The translations under genes were made by a program, and so were the position numbers. From NCBI GenBank assembly GCA_009843005.1, contig VYEH01000249.1:1-7692 (forward strand): a DNA stretch of 7,692 bases, given 5' to 3'. How positions within the stretch are numbered: position 1 is the stretch's first letter; the number at the start of each line of letters is the position of its first letter. Positions 1-5,545 of this stretch are shown here, in pieces. Origin of the DNA: Pseudomonadota bacterium. GTDB taxonomy: Bacteria > Pseudomonadota > Gammaproteobacteria > Steroidobacterales > Rariloculaceae. Below the pieces are notes generated by a model. It did not search any database, was not told the origin of the DNA, and saw only the letters and a list, made by a program, of their open reading frames with translations.

Positions 1-639
1 GGCGAGATCTACGCTTACGGCTTCCGCAATGCCCACCGCCTCTCCTGGGACCTGACCGACGGAACGATGTTCGCGATGGATGTCGGCATGAACCACATCG
101 AGGAGGTCAACATCGTTCATGCCGGCCGCAACTACGGTTGGATGGCGAGGGAGGGCTACTGGGAAAACGGCATGATTCGGCCCGGCGGCGCGCTCAATCA
201 GCTCTTCGAGTTACCGGCGGATGTTCTCGAGGGTCGGACCGAGGACGAATACACCTATCCCGTGGCGTTCTATGACCACAACGAAGGGCGCGCGATCAGC
301 GGCGGCTTCGCTTATCACGGCCGCATCGAGGCGCTGCGGGGCAAGTTCGTATTCGGCGACCTGGTGCGGGGACGGCTGTTTGCGGCCGATCTCGCAACGA
401 TGAAGGCTGCTGACGACGGCATTCCCGCGACGGTGGCGCCGGTGGAGGAGATTCAGCTCTACTATCTGGACCCCAACGGCACCCGCATCTACGTCAACTT
501 TCGCGAACTCATCGAGCGCACCAACGGCGCGGAAACGACCCGCGCGGACATGCACCTGAACCGCACGGCCGACGGCGAGATCTTCGTCACCTCACGTCAG
601 GACGGCATGATCCGGATGCTGGTTCCCGACGAGGGGTGA
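1..639 (+). CDS. PQQ-dependent sugar dehydrogenase-like protein (glucose/sorbosone dehydrogenase family), C-terminal part
   Basis: The open frame enters from the left edge and ends at TGA 637-639, giving the last 212 residues of a longer protein. The ATG at 67 is internal, because the codons before it already encode the family motif EIYAYGFRNAHRLSWD. The next recognisable block, NHIEEVNIVHAGRNYGW (about residues 31-47 of the fragment), is the conserved loop of the beta-propeller glucose/sorbosone dehydrogenase family. Further blades follow: YPVAFYDHNEGRAISGGFAY, then GKFVFGDLVRGRLFAADL, then a closing strand DGEIFVTSRQDGMIRML. Proteins of this family are exported quinoproteins that oxidise aldose sugars or related alcohols and pass electrons to the respiratory chain. 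The Arg-Asn pair in the first motif matches a PQQ-contacting pair of soluble glucose dehydrogenase. The N-terminus, signal peptide and catalytic His region lie outside the window, so substrate and PQQ use cannot be confirmed. The next gene follows after 76 bases. Confidence 0.85.
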   Translation, partial: GEIYAYGFRNAHRLSWDLTDGTMFAMDVGMNHIEEVNIVHAGRNYGWMAREGYWENGMIRPGGALNQLFELPADVLEGRTEDEYTYPVAFYDHNEGRAISGGFAYHGRIEALRGKFVFGDLVRGRLFAADLATMKAADDGIPATVAPVEEIQLYYLDPNGTRIYVNFRELIERTNGAETTRADMHLNRTADGEIFVTSRQDGMIRMLVPDEG

Positions 640-705
640 CAGTCGTTCGACGAGCAACAGGACAGCACATCCGCGCGTACAGCCGCCCCATCGATCAATG
701 CAATT

Positions 706-710
706 GGAGA
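706..710 (+). promoter_or_regulatory. Ribosome binding site of the cupin gene
   Basis: GGAGA lies five bases before the ATG at 716. This favours 716 over the in-frame ATG at 698, which has no Shine-Dalgarno match and would add six residues (MQLEIS) ahead of a clean signal peptide. Confidence 0.6.
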
Positions 711-715
711 TCAGC

Positions 716-1222
716 ATGAGAACAATTTCTATCGTTGCCGTATTCTTCCTGCTCGTTGCGAACCCCGCCACTGGGCAGGAGGCGGAATCGGAGATCAACA
801 CGACACACGATCCGACGAGAGCGTTTCTGCTTTCTACCGCGGATATCGCGGCGACCGCCGCCGAACTCGACGCGAACGTCGCCTACGCCAACACCACCGT
901 ACTCGAGCGCGCCGATCCCGCGACGTCGACGGGACTCGCCTATCGGCTTGCGGTCGACCGGCGAACCCCTCCGCAACGCCCTGCCGAACATGCCGCCGAA
1001 GCCGAGATCTGGGCGATAGTAGGGGGTAGCGGCGCCATCACCACGGACGGTCGAATCGTCGACATCGTCGAAAACGGCGAGACGATCGGAAGGCGCATTG
1101 AGGGCGGGACCGTTCACCAGGTGTCCCAGGGCGACTTCCTGGTCATCCCCGAGGGCGTGCCGCACCAGGTCACCGAGTTCGATCCTTCACTGCTGATCGT
1201 GACATTCGAATTTCCGCGTTAG
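716..1222 (+). CDS. Exported cupin-domain protein
   Basis: A 168-residue protein starting MRTISIVAVFFLLVANPATG, a typical Sec signal peptide with probable cleavage around residues 20-22. The C-terminal half is a single cupin barrel. Motif 1 is around residues 92-103, with H92 and E97 (HAAEAEIWAIVGG). Motif 2 is around residues 138-152 (GDFLVIPEGVPHQV), with H150. In canonical cupins two His, one Glu and a later His bind the metal. Here the first His of motif 1 appears to be Ala90, leaving H92, E97 and H150, so metal binding may be weakened or use three ligands. A polar strand pair (about residues 108-134) separates the motifs. Single-domain exported cupins of this type have no assigned reaction. 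It lies 76 bases after the dehydrogenase gene and may be co-transcribed with it, since I see no convincing promoter between them. The family call is firm; the substrate is unknown. Confidence 0.85.
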   Translation: MRTISIVAVFFLLVANPATGQEAESEINTTHDPTRAFLLSTADIAATAAELDANVAYANTTVLERADPATSTGLAYRLAVDRRTPPQRPAEHAAEAEIWAIVGGSGAITTDGRIVDIVENGETIGRRIEGGTVHQVSQGDFLVIPEGVPHQVTEFDPSLLIVTFEFPR

Positions 1223-1282
1223 CGATTCGGCGCTGCGGTCACTGCGGACTGCCGGGCCACTAGCGCCACGCCAGCGCCATTC

Positions 1283-1311
1283 TTGCCGGTAGAGAATCGT
1301 TCTCCTATGAT
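1283..1311 (+). promoter_or_regulatory. Sigma70-like promoter of the six-gene operon
   Basis: TTGCCG at 1283-1288 (4 of 6 bases match the -35 consensus) and TATGAT at 1306-1311 (5 of 6 match the -10 consensus) are separated by exactly 17 bases. The predicted transcription start is near 1317-1319, giving a leader of about 30 bases to the GTG at 1349. The -10 box contains the ATG at 1307 and the -35 box contains a TTG at 1283. Both are in-frame potential starts, and this promoter would exclude both as translation starts. It sits in the 126-base gap after the cupin gene, where an operon promoter is expected. It has not been tested against background promoter frequency. Confidence 0.55.
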
Positions 1312-1338
1312 CGATTTCAAGCTGTTTCGAATAACAAC

Positions 1339-1343
1339 GGGGG
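1339..1343 (+). promoter_or_regulatory. Possible ribosome binding site for the GTG start at 1349
   Basis: A GGGGG run ends five bases before the GTG at 1349. It is only a partial Shine-Dalgarno match, but its spacing is right, and the codon it serves begins a signal peptide (VRRWFVASMFTLTATCVLL) with a normal short basic n-region. Confidence 0.4.
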
Positions 1344-1348
1344 CTCGA

Positions 1349-2149
1349 GTGAGACGTTGGTTCGTAGCGTCGATGTTCACTCTCACGGCGACCTGCGTCC
1401 TCTTGTCCATGACCGGACTGGGGCAAACCGAGACCGCATCCCCCTACACACCGCCTCGAACGGCAGACGGGCACCCAGACCTGCAGGGCATCTGGCAGGT
1501 TCTCAATACGGCCGCATGGGACCTCGAAGACCATTCCGCGAGCCTCGGCGTACCTGCCGGGCAGAGCGTCGTGGAAGAAGGGACCATCCCCTATCGGGAG
1601 TCGGCGCTCGAGCAACGGCAGGCGAACTTCGAACACCGCGCCACGCTCGATCCGGAAAACAGGTGCTACCTGCCCGGCGTTCCCCGCATCACCTACATGC
1701 CGTATCCGTTTCAGATCATTCAGCAGGCGGACAAGGTCTCGATCGCATACGAGTACCTGCGCGTCATACGCTTCATCCACATGAACGGCAATCCGCACCC
1801 CCCCGGACCCATCGACTGGTGGATGGGGGATTCCCGCGGTCGCTGGGAGGGAAATACCCTGGTGGTCGATGTGACCCACTTCAACGACGGGACGTGGTTC
1901 GACAGGGCGGGGAACTACCACAGCGAAGCCCTGCACGTGGTCGAACGGTATACACCGACGGGTCCGAACCACCTGCTCTATGAAGCCACCATCGAGGACC
2001 CGAACGTATTCACGCGACCGTGGAAGATCAGCATGCCGCTCTACCGGCGTCAGGAACAGGACATCGAACTACTGGAGTACCAGTGCCACGCCTACCTCCT
2101 CGAACAGGAATGGGACAATCCGGAATCCACTTTCTTTGATGAGCACTGA
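1349..2149 (+). CDS. Secreted protein of unnamed PDLQGIW / SRGRWEG family, first of two tandem paralogues
   Basis: With the GTG start the protein is 266 residues: a signal peptide (residues 1 to about 26, RRW then a hydrophobic core) followed by a periplasmic or surface domain. I recognise the family by recurring motifs seen in hypothetical proteins of Acidobacteriota and Gammaproteobacteria, but I know no assigned function. The motifs are PDLQGIW at 43-49, a Pro/Tyr-rich middle (RCYLPGVPR, then TYMPYPFQIIQ), SRGRWEGNTLVVDVTHFN at 162-179 and EDPNVFTRPWKISMPLYR near the end. The mature chain has exactly two cysteines, C106 and C246, which could form a disulfide. The Trp/Tyr-rich beta-strand character suggests a beta-sandwich or lipocalin-like fold, but that is a guess. 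Longer in-frame starts exist at 1307 (ATG) and 1283 (TTG), but both lie inside the predicted promoter and spoil the signal peptide. The TGA stop is followed immediately by the next gene's ATG. Confidence 0.75.
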   Translation: MRRWFVASMFTLTATCVLLSMTGLGQTETASPYTPPRTADGHPDLQGIWQVLNTAAWDLEDHSASLGVPAGQSVVEEGTIPYRESALEQRQANFEHRATLDPENRCYLPGVPRITYMPYPFQIIQQADKVSIAYEYLRVIRFIHMNGNPHPPGPIDWWMGDSRGRWEGNTLVVDVTHFNDGTWFDRAGNYHSEALHVVERYTPTGPNHLLYEATIEDPNVFTRPWKISMPLYRRQEQDIELLEYQCHAYLLEQEWDNPESTFFDEH

Positions 2150-3208
2150 ATGGGAAACCACGAAGCATCGGGAGCGAATCGTCAAATGAGCCAACGCCTG
2201 GGACATCGAATTCCCGCAATCATTGCGGCGTCGAAGGTTGCCTTCATGGCGTTGGCAGTGGCGCTCAAGGTCTTGTATCTGGTACCGGGATCCGCCGCCG
2301 GCCAGGCCTTCTGGCGCGAGGACGCGCCGAAGCTGCCGATGGCTCCAACCTGGCTGGCCGAAAAGGCTACACTCCCGCCCTACAGTCCATCGCTGACGCC
2401 GGAGGGCGTGCCCGACCTCCAGGGCGTATGGGGCGGCCCCGGCGGCGACAGCCTCAGCTACCTGGAAGACCACGAATACATCGACGTGACCACACCGGCC
2501 CAGGAAACCTTCATCTCCGACCCGCCGGACGGCAAGGTACCCTACACGCCCTGGGCAATGGCCCGGCGCAACGAGATTCTCGCCGGTCTGGCGCGGGGCT
2601 GGCCCGGCGAGTCGGGCGAGCGCCTGTACGCCAGCCCGAGTTCGTATTGCTTGTATTTCATGCCGGAGTTCTCCTTTGAAGAAGTGGAAATCGTTCAGCA
2701 ACCGGGTACCGTGATCATGCTCGGCGCCAACGGCTACCGCGTGATCCCGACCGACGCGCGCCCGCCGTTCGACGAGAAGGCAAAGTTCTGGTTCGGAATC
2801 TCGCGCGGCCGCTGGGAGGGCGATACATTGGTTGTGGAGGTGACCAATCTCAACGGTAAGAGCTGGTTCGACAGCACGGGGCACTTTTTCTCCGAGAACA
2901 CGCGCATGATCGAGCGCTTGCGGCTGGCGGATGCAGACACGATCGACTACGGGATCACGATCGAGGACCCGACGATCTACGCCAGGCCCTGGAAGATGAA
3001 CTTTCCGAAGAGGCGCCCCGGCACAGGCCCACAGATCAGAGGCGCTCGCATACCCGGCGCGGTTGCGGCAGGCGCGGGTCAGTTCGAGGATCCCTATGCG
3101 AACGAGTATTGGGAAGTGGCCTGCTACGAGGGTAACGGGCCGAGCGCGGCGTCACTGCGCGCACTCGGCTTTCAATGGTTCAGGGGGGTCATTCCGCCAA
3201 CGCAATGA
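2150..3208 (+). CDS. Secreted protein of unnamed PDLQGVW / SRGRWEG family, second of two tandem paralogues
   Basis: A 352-residue protein from the ATG at 2150, which abuts the previous stop. A second in-frame ATG at 2186 (MSQRLGHR) has GGGAG at 2170-2174, 11 bases upstream, and would give 340 residues with a shorter n-region; either start is possible. A hydrophobic segment (about residues 29-50, ending GSAAGQ) is the export signal. Then come PDLQGVW at 88-94, DPPDGKVPYTPWA near 122-134, SRGRWEGDTLVVEVTNLN at 218-235 and EDPTIYARPWKMNFPK. Motif order matches the upstream protein, so the two are paralogues, though clearly diverged. This one has a longer N-terminal half and a Gly/Pro/Ala-rich linker (about residues 285-310) before a C-terminal segment. 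It also has exactly two cysteines, C167 and C325, at equivalent places. No enzymatic motif is recognised. A second subunit or a variant-specificity binding protein is a reasonable guess only. Confidence 0.78.
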   Translation: MGNHEASGANRQMSQRLGHRIPAIIAASKVAFMALAVALKVLYLVPGSAAGQAFWREDAPKLPMAPTWLAEKATLPPYSPSLTPEGVPDLQGVWGGPGGDSLSYLEDHEYIDVTTPAQETFISDPPDGKVPYTPWAMARRNEILAGLARGWPGESGERLYASPSSYCLYFMPEFSFEEVEIVQQPGTVIMLGANGYRVIPTDARPPFDEKAKFWFGISRGRWEGDTLVVEVTNLNGKSWFDSTGHFFSENTRMIERLRLADADTIDYGITIEDPTIYARPWKMNFPKRRPGTGPQIRGARIPGAVAAGAGQFEDPYANEYWEVACYEGNGPSAASLRALGFQWFRGVIPPTQ

Positions 3209-3252
3209 GTGTCTGCTCGTTGGGTTGAACGGTTGTCCCGGAAGTCACTGAC

Positions 3253-3657
3253 ATGCGCAAGCAGATGCCTGGTTTTCTCTGTGCTTTCGGCGCGCTGCTG
3301 GCCGGGGCCCCCGCAGGCGCGCACCATTCGTTCGCAGCCGAATTCGATATAGAAAAGCCGATCGAACTGCGTGGGACGCTGACAAGGATGGAATGGGTGA
3401 ATCCGCACGGGTGGCTCTATATCGATGTCACGAACCCGGACGGCACGGTGACCAACTGGGCGATCGAGGCGGGCGGTGCGACTCAACTGCTGCGGCGCGG
3501 CCTGCGCAGGACCGACTTTCCGGTGGGAACCGAGGTGATCGTCAACGGTTATCTCGCACGGAGCGGGGAACCGGTGGTCAACGGGCGGAGCGTCACCACG
3601 CCCGACGGGAGAAATTTCTTCCTTGGGGCGGATCCGGGCGGACCCGCGAATCCATGA
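3253..3657 (+). CDS. DUF6152-type small exported protein
   Basis: A 134-residue protein whose ATG is preceded by GGAAG at 3240-3244, eight bases upstream. Residues 1-23 form a Sec signal peptide ending in Ala-Gly-Ala. Cleavage there would leave His24 as the N-terminus, followed by HSFAAEFD. The signature AHHSFAAEFD, the block GTLTRMEWVNPHGWLYIDV (residues 41-59), a central NWAIEAGG and the later GTEVIVNGYLAR match the DUF6152 family as I know it; its function is unassigned. The strand pattern resembles a small OB-like beta-barrel (inference). The only histidines are H24, H25 and H52, all within the conserved motifs. It lies 44 bases after the second SRGRWEG protein. Its stop codon overlaps the ABC ATPase start (ATGA at 3654-3657), so expression is probably coupled to the transporter. 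A lack of transmembrane segments after the signal suggests a soluble periplasmic protein. Confidence 0.82.
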   Translation: MRKQMPGFLCAFGALLAGAPAGAHHSFAAEFDIEKPIELRGTLTRMEWVNPHGWLYIDVTNPDGTVTNWAIEAGGATQLLRRGLRRTDFPVGTEVIVNGYLARSGEPVVNGRSVTTPDGRNFFLGADPGGPANP

Positions 3658-4337
3658 TCGAACTGCAACAAGTCTCCCGCCACTTTCAGGTAGGCGACCA
3701 GACGGTCCACGCGCTTGACCATGTGGACCTCACTATCGAATCGGGGGAATTCATCTCGATCATGGGACCATCAGGGTCGGGTAAATCGACCCTGCTGAAC
3801 ATACTCGGGCTGCTGGACCGTCCGACTCATGGCTCGTACAGGCTCAACGGCGCCGACGTTGCGAAACTCGACGACAGCAGACTCGCGGATCAACGGCAGC
3901 AGAACATCGGCTTCGTCTTCCAGTCCTTCCACCTGATCCCGCGCCTGAACGCCCTGGAAAATGTCGAACTTCCCATGGTCCTGGCCGGCGTGCCCATGGC
4001 GTCGCGGCGCGAGCGCGCCCGGCAGGTACTTCAGTCCATGGGTCTCGGGGAACGCCTCGACCATCGCCCCGATCAGCTATCCGGCGGCGAGCGCCAGCGC
4101 GTGGCCATCGGCCGGGCGATCGTCATGAATCCGAAAGTGCTGCTGGCCGATGAGCCCACCGGGAACCTGGACTCGCAATCCAGCAAGGAGGTCATCGATA
4201 TTCTCCACAGGCTGAATCGCGACGGCCTGAGCCTCCTGGTGGTCACCCACGATCCGGAAATCGGCGGTCAGGCGCGCCGGCGCCTGGCGATGCGCGACGG
4301 CAGGATCATCCGGGACTACAACGGCGCCCCGTCATGA
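3654..4337 (+). CDS. ABC transporter ATP-binding protein, MacB/LolD type
   Basis: A 227-residue nucleotide-binding domain. It shows Walker A GPSGSGKST at 38-46, a Q-loop glutamine at Q90 (FVFQSF), the signature LSGGERQRVAIGRA from 142, Walker B VLLADEP at 162-168 with E167 as catalytic base, a D-loop GNLD and the H-loop histidine H199 in VVTHD. The complete motif set predicts an active ATPase. The sequence style (ADEPTGNLDS, and HLIPRLNALENVELP after the Q-loop) is that of the LolD/MacB/FtsE group, which powers FtsX-like permeases on the cytoplasmic face. The open frame extends upstream to 3393 inside the DUF6152 gene, but homology begins at MIELQQVSRHF, so 3654 is the start. There is no strong Shine-Dalgarno site, as expected for ATGA-coupled translation. 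The next start overlaps its stop in the same way. Efflux, lipoprotein handling or another periplasmic task cannot be told apart from this subunit. Confidence 0.95.
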   Translation: MIELQQVSRHFQVGDQTVHALDHVDLTIESGEFISIMGPSGSGKSTLLNILGLLDRPTHGSYRLNGADVAKLDDSRLADQRQQNIGFVFQSFHLIPRLNALENVELPMVLAGVPMASRRERARQVLQSMGLGERLDHRPDQLSGGERQRVAIGRAIVMNPKVLLADEPTGNLDSQSSKEVIDILHRLNRDGLSLLVVTHDPEIGGQARRRLAMRDGRIIRDYNGAPS

Positions 4338-5542
4338 AAACCGCAGATACCACGCGGCTGGCTATGCAGTCGATCCTGCGCTATCCGCTGCGGACATCCA
4401 TGCTGCTGCTTGCCGTGGCCATCGGCGTGACCGCCGTGGTTTTGCTGACCTCCGTCGGTGAAGGCGCGCGGCGTTACGTGACCGGCGAATTTGCCTCACT
4501 GGGCACCAACCTGCTGGTCGTATTCCCCGGCAAGTCGGATACCACAGGTGGCGGCGCGGGGATGATGATCGGCGAAACCCCGCGCGACCTGACAGTTGAC
4601 GATGCGATGGCCATCGAGCGCAGTCCCCTCGTCTCCCAGGTCGCTCCCGCCATCATCGGCAGCGGCACGGCGTCCTGGCGCCAGCGGGAAAGGGAGATCA
4701 CCGTCCTCGGCACGACCAGCAAGATGCGCACCGTGCAGCACTGGTCCATGCGGGCCGGGCAATTCCTCCCCGAGCTTGACATGGACATTGCCTCGCCGGT
4801 GTGCGTACTGGGCAGTGTCGTGCGCGACGAGTTCTTCGGGCGCGCAGACCCGCTCGGCCAGTGGATCCGCATCGGCGACGCCCGCTGCCGGGTGATCGGA
4901 GTGCTTGCCCAGGCCGGACTGACCGGGCCGTTCAATACCGATGAACTGGTTATCGTGCCGGTCGCAAGCGCTCAACAGATCTTCAATGCCACCAGCCTGC
5001 TGCGAATCATCGTCGAAGTCGTCAGCAACGACGCGATCGAGGGGGCGCGCCGGGATGTGATCGAGATAGTCAAGGCGCGTCACCAGGGCGAGGAAGACAT
5101 CACCGTCGTTACCCGCGATGCGGTTCTCGATACGTTCAACACCATATTCGACGTGATCACCTATGCGCTTGCGGGAATCGCCGCGATCAGCCTCGTGGTC
5201 GCGGGCGTGCTAATCATGAACGTGATGCTCGTGGCGGTCAGTCAGCGCACGGAGGAGATCGGGCTGCTGAAGGCGCTCGGGGCGAAACAGCGCCAGATCA
5301 TCGGGCTGTTCCTCGCGGAGGCGGTTTTCCTGTCCATGCTGGGCGCCCTGGCGGGACTGGGTTTCGGAACCTTCGCCGCCAGGCTGCTGAACGCGGCCTT
5401 TCCGATCGTCGAGTTTTCCGCGCCGCCATGGGCCCTGGTCTCCGCCGTCGCCATTGCGGTGTCGAGCGGCCTGGTCTTCGGGATTCTGCCTGCGCGCCGA
5501 GCCGCGCGGCTGGATCCCGTGGAAGCGCTGGCAGGGCGTTGA
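4334..5542 (+). CDS. ABC transporter permease, MacB/FtsX type (first of pair)
   Basis: A 402-residue membrane protein with the type VII ABC permease layout: a short cytoplasmic N-terminus, transmembrane helix 1 at about 22-40 (LLLAVAIGVTAVVLLTS), a periplasmic MacB-type core domain at about 45-268, and three C-terminal helices at about 275-300, 322-346 and 366-387. The cytoplasmic coupling segment QRTEEIGLLKALGAKQRQI between helices 2 and 3 and the ending LPARRAARLDPVEAL are family hallmarks. Such permeases couple ATP hydrolysis by the neighbouring ATPase to movements of the periplasmic domain. The core starts with SLGTNLLVVFPGK and includes the usual VLGSVVRDEFFG and RVIGVL blocks. The ATG overlaps the ATPase stop (ATGA at 4334-4337). 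It has no fused ATPase domain, unlike Escherichia coli MacB. With the next gene it probably forms a heterodimer. The substrate is unknown. Confidence 0.93.
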   Translation: MKTADTTRLAMQSILRYPLRTSMLLLAVAIGVTAVVLLTSVGEGARRYVTGEFASLGTNLLVVFPGKSDTTGGGAGMMIGETPRDLTVDDAMAIERSPLVSQVAPAIIGSGTASWRQREREITVLGTTSKMRTVQHWSMRAGQFLPELDMDIASPVCVLGSVVRDEFFGRADPLGQWIRIGDARCRVIGVLAQAGLTGPFNTDELVIVPVASAQQIFNATSLLRIIVEVVSNDAIEGARRDVIEIVKARHQGEEDITVVTRDAVLDTFNTIFDVITYALAGIAAISLVVAGVLIMNVMLVAVSQRTEEIGLLKALGAKQRQIIGLFLAEAVFLSMLGALAGLGFGTFAARLLNAAFPIVEFSAPPWALVSAVAIAVSSGLVFGILPARRAARLDPVEALAGR

Positions 5543-5545
5543 CGG

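Noticed and set aside
1229..1267. Inverted repeat GGCGCT ... AGCGCC upstream of the operon promoter, considered as a terminator or operator
   Set aside because: Six-base arms are separated by 27 bases with no T run and no symmetry inside. This is expected by chance in GC-rich DNA.
1187..1972. Long minus-strand open frame (261 codons) opposite the first SRGRWEG-family gene
   Set aside because: It lies antisense to a well-supported secreted protein, shows no recognisable domain, and is Arg/Val/Gly-rich in the way expected of an antisense frame in GC-rich coding DNA.
2069..2884. Long minus-strand open frame (271 codons) opposite the second SRGRWEG-family gene
   Set aside because: Same reasoning: it is antisense to a motif-bearing gene, has no domain, and spans the junction of two real genes.
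3393..3653. Upstream in-frame extension of the ABC ATPase into the DUF6152 gene
   Set aside because: The translated extension is low-complexity Arg/Gly-rich sequence from the wrong frame of the DUF6152 gene. ATPase homology starts at the ATG at 3654.
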